A DNA stretch of 64,000 nucleotides from Dama dama. Taxonomy: Eukaryota > Chordata > Mammalia > Artiodactyla > Cervidae. A program made the translations under genes and the position numbers. The notes below the pieces were generated by a model that saw only the letters and a program-made list of their open reading frames with translations, ran no database searches and was not told where the DNA came from. How positions within the stretch are numbered: position 1 is the first letter of the stretch; every line of letters starts with the position of its first letter. The stretch is from assembly GCF_033118175.1 (NCBI RefSeq), contig NC_083693.1, forward strand, positions 53,499,981 to 53,563,980, in the 5' to 3' direction. This document shows positions 19,097-29,669 of the stretch, piece after piece.

Positions 19097-21563
19097 CTTT
19101 CACAGCATCATCTTTTAGGATTTGAAATAGCTCCACTGGAATTCCATCACCTCCACTGCCTTTGTTCATAGTGATGCTTCCTAAGGCCCACTTGACTTTG
19201 CTTTCCAGGATGTGTGGCTCTAGTCCAGTGATCACACCATCTTGGTTATCTGGGTCATGAAGATCTTTTTTGTATAGTTCTATGTATTCTTGCCACCTCT
19301 TAATATATTCTGCTTCTGTTAGGTCCATAACCATTTCTGTCCTTTATTGTGCCCATCTTTGCATGAAATGTTCCCTTGGTATCTCTAATTTTCTTGAAGA
19401 GATCTCTAGTCTTTCCCATTCTATTGTTTTCCTCTAATTCTTTGCATTGATCACTGAGGAAGGCTTTCTTATCTCTCCTTGCTATTCTTTGGAACTCTGC
19501 ATTCAGGTGGGTATATCTTTCCTTTTCTCCTTTGCCTTTTGCTTCTCTTCTTTTCTCAGCTATTTGTAAGGCCTCCTCAAACATTTTGCCTTTTTGCATT
19601 TCTTTTTCTTTGGGATGTCTTGATCACTGCCTTCTGTACAATGGCACGAACCTCTGTCCATAGTTCATCAGGCACTCTTATCAGATCTAATCCCTAATCT
19701 ATTTGTCACTTCTACTGGATAATCATAAGGGATTTGATTTAGGTCATAACTTGAATGGTCTAGTGGTTTTCCCTACTTTCTTCAATTTAAGTCTGAATTT
19801 GGCAATAAGGAGTTCATGATCTGAGCCACAGTCAGTTCCTGGTCTTGTTTTTGCTGACTATATAGAGCTTTTCCATCTTTGGCTTCAAAGAATATAATCT
19901 GTCTGATTTCAGTATTGACCATCTGGTGATGTCCGGGTGTGGAGTCTTCTCTTGTGTTGTTAGAAGAGGGTGTTTGCTATGACCAGTGAGCTCTCTTGGC
20001 AAAACTCTATTAGCCTTTGCCCTGCTTCGTTCTGTACTCCAAGGCCATATGTGCCTGTTAACTCCAGGTATCTCTTGACTTCCTACTTTTGCATTCCAGT
20101 CCCCTATAATTAAAAAGGTCATCTTTTTTAGGTGTTAGTTCTAGAAAGTCTTGTAGGTCTTCATAGAACCGTTCAACTTAAGCTTCTTTAGCATTACTGG
20201 TCACGGCACAGACTTGGATTACTGTGATACTGAATGGTTTGCCTTGGAAATGAACAGAGGTCATTCTGTCATTTTTGAGATTGCATCCAAGTATTGCATT
20301 TCAGACTCTTTTTGACTATGAGAGCTCCTCCATTTCTTTTAAGGGATTCTTGCCCACAGTAGTAGATGTAATGGTCATCTGAGTTAAATTCACCCATTCC
20401 AGTCCATTTTAGTTCACTGATTCCTAAAATGTGGATGTTCACTCTTGCCATCTCCTGTTTGACCACTTCCAATTTGCCTTGATTCATGGACCTAACATTC
20501 CAGGTTCCTATGCAATATTGCTCTTTACAGCATCAGAGTTTTAATTCCATCACCAGTCACATCCACAACTGGGTGTTGTTTTTGCTTTGACTCCGTCTCT
20601 TCCTTCTTTCTGGAGTTATTTCTCCACTGATTTCCAGTAGCATATTGGGCACCTACCGACTTGGGGAGTCCACTTTTCAGTGTCCTATCTTTTTGCCTTT
20701 TCATAGGGTTCTCAAGGCAAGAATACTGAAGTGGTTTGCCATTCCCTTCTTCAATGGACCACGTCTTGTCATAACTCTCCACCATGACCCATCCGTATTG
20801 GGTGGCCCTACACCACATGGCTCATAGTTTCATTGAGTTAGACAAGGCTGTGGGCCATATGATCAGATTGGTTAATTTTCTGTGATTGTGGTTTTCATTC
20901 TGTCTGCCCTCTGATAGAGAAGGATAACAGGCTTATAGAAGCTTCCTTCTGGGAGAGACTGACTGGGGGGGAAACTGGGTCTTGTTCTAATGGGCAGGGC
21001 CATGCTCAGTAAACCTTTCATCCAATTTTGTGTTGATGGGTGGGTGGGGCTGTGTTCCCTCCCTGTTGTTTGACCTGAGGCCAAACTATGGTGGAGGTAA
21101 TGAAGATCATGGCGGCCTCCTTCAGACTATCCGATGAATGCACTGCCCCCAACCCTGTAGCAGGCCACCGCCGACCCACGCCTCCACTGGAGACTCCTGG
21201 GCACTCGTGGACAATTCTGGGTCAGTCTCCTGTGGAGTCACTGCTCCTTTCTCCAGGGTCCTGGTATGCACAGGGTTCTGTTTGTGCCCTCCAAGAGTCT
21301 GTTTCCCAGTCCTGTGTAAGTTCTGGTGCCTCTATTGTGGGTAAATGGCAATCTCCTCCAAGAGGGCTTATGCCATACCCAGGTCTGCTGCACCCAGAGA
21401 CCCTGTCCCTGCAGCAGTCCACTGACCTGTACCTCCACAGGAGACACTCAAACACAGTTCTGGCTCAGTCTCTGTGGGATCTCTGGGTCCTGGTGTGCAC
21501 AAGGTTTGTTTGAGCCCTCTGAGCATCTCTGGTGGGTGTGGGTTTGATTCTAAACACAATTTT
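19097..21563 (-). mobile_element. BovB LINE, 5' portion, inverted (antisense)
   Basis: Read on the minus strand from 21563 down: GC-rich 5' region, a short upstream ORF remnant, then the endonuclease region with HILGISELKWTGMGEF (about 20450) and FLIIGDWNAKVGS (20117), then RRDKKAFLSDQCKELEEN, EYIKRWQEYIELYKKDL and KGSGGDGIPVELFQILKDDA, which leads into the reverse transcriptase. It stops at 'gctgtgaaagtgc', exactly where the plus-strand BovB piece at 21573 picks up about 8 bp later. The frame is broken by stops and shifts. RTE-type LINE typical of ruminants and squamates. Confidence 0.93.
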
Positions 21564-21572
21564 GTTTAGAAT

Positions 21573-21935
21573 CATTTCGTGATTTCCATATGCCAGCAAA
21601 TTTTGAAAACTCAGCAGTGGCCACAGGACTGGAAAAGGTCAGTTTTCATTCCAATCCCAAAGAAAGGCAATGCCAAAGAATGCTCAAACTACAGCACAAT
21701 TACACTCATCTCACATGCTAGCAAAGTATTGCTCAAAATTCTCCAAGCCAGGCTTCAATGGTACATGAACCGTGAACTTCCAGATGTTCAAACTGGATTT
21801 AGAAAAGGCAGAGAAACCAGAGATCAAATTGCCAACATCTGTTGGATCATCAAAGAAGCAAGAGAGTTCCAGAAAAACATCTACTTTTGCTTTATTGACT
21901 ATGCCAAAGCCTTTGACTGTGTGGATCCACTGGAG
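21573..21935 (+). mobile_element. BovB LINE, reverse-transcriptase start, plus orientation
   Basis: Encodes ICQQILKTQQWPQDWKRSVF, IPIPKKGNAKECSNY, LPDVQTGFRKGRETRDQIAN and FCFIDYAKAFDCVD, which are RT domains 1-3, including the F-D of the A motif. Homology stops after FDCVD (about 21935). It is the continuation of the inverted segment at 19097-21563, so the two form one rearranged insertion. Confidence 0.92.
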
Positions 21936-22029
21936 AATAGCAATCCACTGGAGAAAGAATACTCTTTCTGAAAATGGCACTCTGCAACGATTCTATATTC
22001 ACATGCAAAACCATGGATCTATTAATAGA

Positions 22030-23540
22030 TACAGACCATCACCTATCACAGAGTTAACTTACACTCGATCATTAAACTTCAATTAATGTGAAACACCAAA
22101 CTGTAAGACTTCTAGACAATAACATAAAATCTAAGTGACCTTGGGTTTGGCAATGAACTTTTAGATAAAACACCAAAAGCACAATCCATGAAAGAAAAAA
22201 TTGATAGACTTTTAAAATTGAAAACTTCTATGAAGACACTTAAGAGAATAAAAAGAAAAGGCACAGACTGGAACACACATGTGTTTTAGTAGCCAAAGGA
22301 TACCAAGGACTGGTATCCAAAATATATTAAGAATTCTTTGTATGTGTGTGCATATTAGTTACAAAGAATTCTCAAGCTCAACAATAAGGAAACAGACACC
22401 TAATTTAAAAGTTCACAAAAACAAACACCTCACTGAAGAAATATTGATAGTAAAGAAGCATGTGAAATACACCCAACATCCTATGTCCTCAGGAATTTCA
22501 CATTAAAACAATGAGATACCACACTACACATCTTTCAGAATGTAAAACTTTTTTAAAATCAACAATACTGAGGCTTCAGAGCATCAGTAAGAATGTAAGA
22601 GCAGTACAGAGAAGTAAGCAGTAAGAATTCTGGTAAGGCTGCAAAATGCAACAACTTTGGGAGACAATAACGGCAGTTCCTTACAAAGGTAACCACACTC
22701 TTACTGTAACATCCAGCTATGCCCACCCACACAAAAGCTGGCACACAAATGTTTATAGCAGCTTTATCCATAATTGGCCCCAAACTGGAAGCAACCAAGA
22801 TAATCTTCATTAAGTGAATGGAAAACAAACTGGTACACCCAGACAATGGAATATTATTCAGTGGTATCAAGAAAATGAGTGTAACAAGAAAATGAGCTAT
22901 CAAGCCACAAAAGACATGGAGGAAACTTAAATGCATCTTGTAAGTGAAAGAATCCAGTCTGGAAAAGCTTCATAGTGTATGATTTCAACTATAAGACATT
23001 CTGAAAAAGACAAAACTATATAGAGACAGTAAAAAGACCAGTAGTTGCCAGGAGTTTGGAAGGGTATGTGGGAGAATAGGGGAGAGTGGGGAGCAAAGAC
23101 TGGTGGAGAACAGGTTTAGGGCAGTGAAACTATTATTTGATACTGTAATGGTGGATACGGGACATTATGCATTTGTCAAAACCCATAGAAATGTACAGCA
23201 CAAGGAGTTGCCTGGCAATCCAGTGGTTAGATTTGGAGCTTTCACTGCCATAGCCGGGGTTCAATCCCTGGTCTGGGAATTAAGATCCTGCAAGCCACGT
23301 GGCTCCACCAAAAAATAAATATAAAAAAGAAACATGCAACACAATGGTAAACCTAAAGTTAAGTATGGACTTTAGTTCATGATAATGTATCTGTATTCGT
23401 CCATTAATTGTAACAAATATACCACACTAATGCAAGATATTGATAATAGGGAAAACGTGTATGTGGGAAGCTGGATGTTAATGGGAGCTCAGTACAATTA
23501 CCACTAGATTTTTCTGTAAATCTAAACCTTTCTAAAAAAC
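22030..23540 (+). mobile_element. Old L1 (L1M-type), ORF2 3' part and 3' UTR
   Basis: Recognisable L1 phrases in order: accttgggtttggcaatgaa, then gatccatgaaag-like, ggtatccaaaatatattaag, atgagataccacactacaca, atgtttatagcagctttatc, caatggaatattattcagtg, then the 3' tail 'caattgtaacaaatatacca'. Interrupted by a CHR SINE at 23203-23327. Heavily mutated. Confidence 0.85.
23203..23327 (+). mobile_element. CHR-type SINE inside the old L1
   Basis: CHR head (aggagttgcctggcaatcca), B-box-like ggttcaatccc, tail of A/T. Imperfect 16-bp direct repeats at 23187-23202 and 23328-23343 flank it. Confidence 0.87.
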
Positions 23541-25580
23541 AAATCTTACTAATTTTTTAAATGTAAAATGTTCATAAATTTTAACACATTTATAAATAAT
23601 TTCTGGTTATAAATAATTTCTCACTTATTTTTAATGTATTTTCAAAATGTTTTCCAGTGGATTAGTTATTACTCACAGAATCAGACAAAAATTAAGCCCT
23701 GAATTCTAAAAACCCTATACTGAAAAGCACAATTTTTTTTTTAAACTTGGTTGAAGTTTCAGTCCTACTAAGAGCAAACGGGCCTAAATTTTCCCAGTAA
23801 AGTGCCACAAGTGAAGGTGTGGGTATTCGTACCCATTTTTGAAGTGTTCACACATCCTAGCATATTATCTGGAGAGGAGCCTTGCTCAGCTGTCACGTGC
23901 TGGTCAAGATTCCTTGTTCGAACCCTGTGAATGACACTGGCTTTTCCCAGTTCCAGACCACAGGAAAGCCCTAACCCCGGTGTCCTAAACTCGGCACACG
24001 CATGAAGTGTGTTCCCATTCCCCCGGGGAAAACTGTGAACACTACATACAATGCAGGTGCCTCCAAAGGGAAACAGAGGCTCCAGAATTCCCTGGTGCAG
24101 GTTCTCACCTTTCTCACTTGTTGTCCATCTGACTGACCTCAGCTTGAGCGACCCTCACTTTTAAAACCAAGAGAGGACCCTGCCTTCTCTTGGTTTTAAA
24201 GCACACCATCAGGTAGTGTTGGTGCTTGCTTCGGACTCAAAAAGAACCTCCAAGGTAACGATAAGCACGATTTGCTCAATGATACCGCTACACAAGAAAG
24301 AAATCACTGAACTCGGTGTGGTTTGAAATTCTCTGTAATACCACTTTCCTATGCCCACATCCCATGAGAGTAAGCAGTGAAGACTTCTAAACTGAAATGT
24401 GCTAGATTGACTGTTAGCCAGAATTTCACATCAGAACCACCAGGGCAACTTTCCCTAAGTGTACAAGCCTGGCCTCCTGCCTTGATCTCTCACATCACAG
24501 AGGGTTCCCAGGAGGCTTCTTTGGGCATGTGTATTTTGAGGGCACTCCCCATTCAGGTCTGGTGTTTGCTGATCGTTAGGAAACGCTGTAAGAGGTTAAC
24601 TGCAGGCGGCCTGGTCATAGTCAGGGGTATTTGGGGCTCATCCCACCTTCACCCCTCTTTTGGTCAGTGGGCAGCTTACTAGTGTGCTGAAGAGGCAAGC
24701 ATGTTTCCAGGAACTGACCCATGTGCCTTAGGTTCTTGTCATCTGTGCCTTTGCTGATCTCATCCTTGCCTCCTAAAGCTGGTCAGGGACAAAAAAATGC
24801 AAATATTCAACAATAATTAACCTCTCTGGGCAGCCCAGCTTGTGGCAACCTCAGCCTGGGGGCCCCTTGCAAAGGCTCCAAGCAGCTCCAGCAGGGTTTC
24901 TGCAGACCACCCCCTCCCATGCAATATTAGGGGTCCTCCAGATCCAGGGGGACATGGAGGGAACACAGGGGTAAGTGCTTGCAGGAGAAGGGAACGTGCC
25001 ATAGTCCCAGAAGGCAAGTGGTGTTACTGAAATTTTGATGAAGTTGATGATGCTTCTTTTGAGCAGCTACCACAAGATTGTCTGCATGACAGATATCAAC
25101 AGCTAACCTTATTTCAGGAGTTGACCTGCAAACCTCAGAGTTAATCCAATCATTTAGGTTTTTACCGAGAACTGCAGTGATTAATCCTCCACTGGGTACT
25201 ACTGCAATGAGGGTGAAAAGGAGAAGCAGAGGAAGAACAGGACAGACCTGGTTTCCCTGGTCAGAGTAGGGATGAACCAGGGGCAGCCCCATCTAAGAGA
25301 CTCAGAGTGCCCGCCTGAGCTTGGGTTTTCCAGGGATAGAAGCTGAGAACAGCACCTTGGTTATCAACTGGATCTAGCTGGTTAGTTGGTAACCCCCGTC
25401 AGAACCATGTTCGCCTTGATCGTATAACCGGAGTCACTCTCCTTAGGCAGACTCCAGGGGCTGGACAGACGCTGGGGAACTTCAGAAGTTCTTGCCAAGA
25501 CTGAAGGCAAAAAAGCTGAAGATAGCCATGCTGGTGTTCCTTAAGTAATATAGGTCAAGCTCTTAAGTTTCGGATGGACT
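23541..25580. other. Intergenic sequence, no gene recognised
   Basis: Single-copy-looking. A perfect hairpin lies at 24159-24201 (listed separately). 24410-24600 resembles a diverged hAT/MER element (acatcagaaccaccagggca) but is not certain. The 121-aa minus ORF at 24927-25292 has a hydrophobic stretch but no family I recognise. Confidence 0.45.
24159..24201. repeat. Perfect short inverted repeat (hairpin)
   Basis: tttaaaaccaagaga (24160-24174) is followed by its exact reverse complement (24186-24200). Allowing G:U pairs the stem extends to about 18 bp with a 7-nt loop. It lies in otherwise non-repetitive DNA. Confidence 0.9.
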
Positions 25581-25590
25581 CATCAGACAA

Positions 25591-25817
25591 TCCCATGGAT
25601 GGAGGAGCCTGGTAGGCTGCAGTCCGTGGGGTCGCTAGGAGTTAGACACAACTGAGTGACTTCACATTCACTTTTCACTTTCATGCATTGGAGAAGGAAA
25701 TAGCAACCCACTCCAGTGTTCTTGCCTGGAGAATCCCAGGGATGGGGGAGCCTGGTGGGCTGCCGTCTATGGGGTCGCACAGAGTTGGACATGACTGAAG
25801 CAACTAAGCAGCAGCAG
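25591..25817 (+). mobile_element. Bov-A2 SINE, 5'-truncated
   Basis: Both monomers present, the first truncated, (AGC)n tail. Direct repeat catcag[a/g]caa at 25581-25590 and 25818-25827. Confidence 0.92.
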
Positions 25818-25827
25818 CATCAGGCAA

Positions 25828-26781
25828 AATCACCTCCCTCTGCAAAAGTAGCTCGTTGATCCTGACAGAATGGCTGGAGAGACTGTTGCAGGGTGACCTG
25901 AAGAAGGCCACCAGCTTCTCTGTGCCTCTGTGTCCAGCAGCCTCCTGAGAAAATCAGCTCCGGGAGGGACCGGAGGAGGAGTGCTATTTTGCAAGGGCCA
26001 TGGGATTGTACCATCTCCTGTCAGTGCAAGTGAAGTCCTCTTAGTTCTTACTGATCACCAAAAACGTGGGGCCTCCAAGTCAGACCCTTCCTTGAGGCCT
26101 GGGGACACGGCAAAGAACAAGGCCACACGAGCTCAGCCTCTCCGGGGACTAAACTTTGGCCCTTGCGGCTCTTGCAGAGTGTCTCCTCCAAGTGAGCTGA
26201 GAGAGATTTGTGGCAGCTTCACTTCCTGTCTGCATCTAGCAGGGTAGGGGGTTGCTTCCCTTCACAGAAGCAGATTGGGCACAGAGGCCTCTTGTGTAAA
26301 ACCAGGCTCCAGGCCCCCTTCTAGACAAGCTCTGCAAGGGGCGTCCCCAGGGACCAGCGGCCACCTGCCCAGGACAAGCGAGCCGATGCCTCTAACAACT
26401 CTGAACTGTCACATGCATAATACACTCCTTTCCTGCCACACACACACCATGTGGACATCCCTTCTGGGATGGCTTTTCTTTTCTTCTCTGTGTTTTTAAA
26501 AAACAAAACGTCATTGTAAAACAGGGAATAATACAGCTTCTTCTGAAGCAGGACGGGCTGCAGGTGCTCACTGCTCATTTCCCATTTCTGAAAAACCCCA
26601 GTCCCAAGCCTTCCTTACCCAAAAGTGGAGGAGGGGGGCAGCTGATGGCCTTGGAGGGAGGGGCTTTCCAGGGAAGGAGATAAATAATCACAGGAACCTC
26701 TGTCCAGGCACTTGGACACGGGACAACATAGCAAAACTGGGACTGGGAAATTCCTGCTGAAAAGGTCACAGTCAACAGCTC
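25828..26781. other. Intergenic sequence, no gene recognised
   Basis: Moderately GC-rich. Overlapping ORFs on both strands have no recognisable domain. A consensus NF-kappaB motif GGGAAATTCC is at 26745-26754. Confidence 0.45.
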
Positions 26782-27474
26782 CAGCCATGAAATTAGAAGC
26801 TGCTTGCTCCTTGGAAGGAAAGCTATGGACAAACCTAGAGAGCGTACTAAAAAGCAGAGACAAGAATTTGCCAACAAAGATTCGTCTAGTCAAAGCTATG
26901 GTTTTTCCAGTAGTCATGTATGGATGTGAGAGTCGGGCCATAAAGAAGAAAGTGAAAAAGTGTGAAAGTGTTAGTCCTCAGTCGCGTCCGACTCTGGAAC
27001 CCCATGGACTGTAGCCCACTAGGCTCCTCTGTCCATAGAATTCTCCAGACAAGAAGAATACTGGAGGGGGTTGCCATTTCCTAAAGAAGTCTGATGCCAA
27101 AAAATTGATGCCTTTGAATTGTGGTGCTGGAAAAGACTTTTGAGAGTCCCTTGGACTGCAAGGAGATCAAACCAGTCACTCCTAAAGGGAATCAACCCTA
27201 AATATTCAATGGAAGGACTGATGCTGATGCTGAAGCTGAAGCTGCAATCCTCTGGTCACCTGATGCGAAGAGCTGGCTCATCGGAAATGACCCTGATGCT
27301 GAGAAAGATTGAAGGCAAAAGGAGGGTAACAGGGGATGAGATGGGTAGATAGTATCAGTGACTCAATGGACATGAATCTGAGCAAACTCCGGGAGATAGT
27401 GAAGGACAGGTGTGCCTGGCGTGCTGCAGTCCATAGGGTCGCAAAGAGTCGGACATGACTGAGCTACTGAACGA
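26782..27474 (+). mobile_element. BovB LINE 3' end, interrupted by a Bov-tA
   Basis: Encodes the C-terminal tail of the BovB protein: SRDKNLPTKIRLVKAMVFPV, then after the insertion FELWCWKRLLRVPWTARRSN-like sequence, HLMRR and the 3' end shared with Bov SINEs. It is 5'-truncated and frame-broken. Confidence 0.93.
26949..27081 (-). mobile_element. Bov-tA SINE nested in BovB
   Basis: Minus-strand Bov-tA 3' part with an 8-bp direct repeat taaagaag at 26941-26948 and 27082-27089. It splits the BovB reading frame between the VMYGCES segment and the following IDAFELWCW segment, so it arrived later than the BovB. Confidence 0.9.
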
Positions 27475-29470
27475 CATCAGCTCCCAAAGGAGGCACACCC
27501 CCACCAACTTCCCAACTCTGCATCTGCTCCATTCCAACCTGGGCCTCAAGGAGACCGAGGTGACGGAGACACTGGCCAGAGAGGTGGGGAGAGGGCTGCT
27601 TGCATCCCCGGGCTTCCATCCCTGACTCGAGTGCCAGGGACTTCAGCTCTCCAACGAAGAACCTCGCTTAATTCACCCACTTGCTGAATCCTTCACAGCC
27701 TCACTTTTCTCTTGCATTATGATGATACAATCCTAGGATCCACCTCAACGAGATGCAATGAGAACTACATGACACAACACATTTAAAGTGCAGGAAAAAA
27801 CAGTATCACTGTCTCCCAACACGGGTTCATGAGTTCTTCCAGAATGGCTCTTAAATGCTTTCAAAAATTTCAAAAGTGCTCTGACCTTCCAAAATATGGG
27901 AACGTTTTCACCCAAGTAACGGGGGTCAGCAAGGCAGAAGTCAGCCTGCAGTTAGAGCCTCCCTCCTCAGCCAGAGCAGAGCCAGTGTGGCCCTGGGCAA
28001 CCTGCAAAGCCAAATTTGCAGCTCAGCCTAGGAGCCAAATCCCTGCTTCTTTCTGGATGAAGACATTCCTTCCTGGGCACCCCCCATTGCTCGTCTGCCA
28101 ACAACATGCACAGGCTGCAGCCTTTCCGCAGGCGGGACCCTGGCCTTCAGAACAAGGTCTGGTTTCTTCAGAACCTGGGTGTAGTTTCTCCTGCTGAACA
28201 AAATGGCACTGGGGAGCCAGCCTCTCTGAGCCTACATGAACCCAAAGCCTCCTGGAGCTCCGAGGGGAACCTGGATTCCTGTCAGCTCCCACTCACCTCC
28301 CCTGCCCAGGCAGGGCCTGCAAAGCAGTGCTTGGTTCAGCCTGCCCCCCAGCTATGAGGCCCCCGGAGCCCGCTTCCCTCCCCCACCCCCACCCCTCTCT
28401 CCTCACCCGGGGTGTCCTGAGGACCCGGGCGGCGTCGATGGAGGGGGGCCAGAGGACAGGTGCCTCACCCAGCGAGTGTGAGTCAAGGCCAGCTGGGAGG
28501 GCGGGGCTGAGGTGGAGGAGCTCTGGGGACAGCGGGAAGGGAAGGGGAAATGGAACCTTCTCCAGGGCTGCCCAGCTCCTCTGGAGCTCTTTCTCTGGGC
28601 TGAGCAGGAGACCTGAAGAGAGTCACCCTGACAGAATGGTCAGGGCTCTTCCATCTTCTCTTCACATCCTTGCAGGAAGACTGTGGCTTCTTGAAGCCTA
28701 CCTGTGCAGGAGAATTTTGCAAATTGCCCATGGCTTTGTCACCTGTGGGAAACTACACAGGTCATCTTACAAACCAGCCTGCTTATCAGGTGACTGGAGC
28801 CAAGAAGATTGCAGGCCTGGGGTGGGGAAATCCTATCTTGCATGGCTTCCTTCCTTCCTCCCTCTGACTGGACCTCACAGGGGTGGGGCAGCCTTTCTGG
28901 ACCTGGCACCCAGGCTGCTGGGCTCCCTGCCAGGTGTCCAGAGGACACCCTTCCTGCCACCTGGTTCCTTCTCGTCTTCCTGGGGGCACAGGGAACCTGA
29001 GGTTCCTGCTCTGGAGACTTACGTGGAAAACACCTGTATTTGCAGGGCCTCAAAACATCCTGCTCCAGCCTGGCTTCCTGCGAGAAGCCGAGGACTAACG
29101 TTGGCTAGGAGCATTCCAGTCTGGCTTTGGACTTCATGGAGCGTGTCCTGCTGCCAAGGCTCTTACCAGCCTAGGACTGAACAGCAGGCAACGCCAAGGT
29201 GCCCATGAACGTCCTCACTCAAGGCCCTGGGCCAGCAAAGGACTATATTCATCAGTATGCATCCTTCCTGTGAATGTCTGCACCTGAGCGTCAATAGTGA
29301 CAAATTTAAAATCTTGATATGCTGGTGGAATGCTGCTTGATTTGTTTAAACAAACGTGGCTCGTTTTTTGATTTTTTCAGATTCTCAGCCTATTTTGGAG
29401 GGTTGTTGGACTTCCTTTATATGCAGAAAACAGGTCTGTCTTCTCTCACTTCCTAATGGCCTTTGCATCC
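27475..29470. other. GC-rich intergenic sequence, no gene recognised
   Basis: From about 27.9 kb the DNA becomes clearly GC-rich. Several long ORFs overlap on both strands (longest 28327-29208, 293 codons), but they are proline/serine-rich, lack known domains and look like the result of few stop codons in GC-rich DNA. Confidence 0.45.
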
Positions 29471-29669
29471 TGGGCTTCCCTGGTAGCTCAGTGGTAAAGA
29501 ATCCGCCTGCAATGCAGGAGAGGCGGGTTTGATCCCTGGGTCAAGAAAATTCCCTGGAGAAGGAAATGACAACCCACTCCAGTATTCTTGCCTAGGAAAT
29601 CCCATGGACAGCGCAGCCTGGAGGGCTACAGTTCATGGAGTCACAAAAAGTCGGGTATGACTGAGCATG
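29471..29669 (+). mobile_element. Bov-tA SINE
   Basis: Full tRNA-like head (GGGCTTCCCTGGTAGCTCAG), B box GGTTTGATCCC, and the BovB-like 3' half. Confidence 0.92.

Noticed and set aside
21579..21971. 130-codon RT-like ORF as a gene
   Set aside because: Part of the rearranged BovB. It lacks the YADD motif and the rest of the RT domain.
24159..24201. microRNA precursor
   Set aside because: The stem is only about 18 bp. A typical pre-miRNA needs about 30 bp. Kept only as a hairpin.
24927..25292. 121-codon minus ORF with a hydrophobic N-terminal stretch (secreted or envelope-like)
   Set aside because: Only one hydrophobic segment and no recognised family. Overlapping ORFs exist on the other strand.
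28327..29208. 293-codon plus-strand ORF as a possible gene
   Set aside because: It lies in GC-rich DNA where stops are rare, overlaps ORFs in other frames and on the other strand, is biased to Pro/Ser/Arg and has no domain I recognise.
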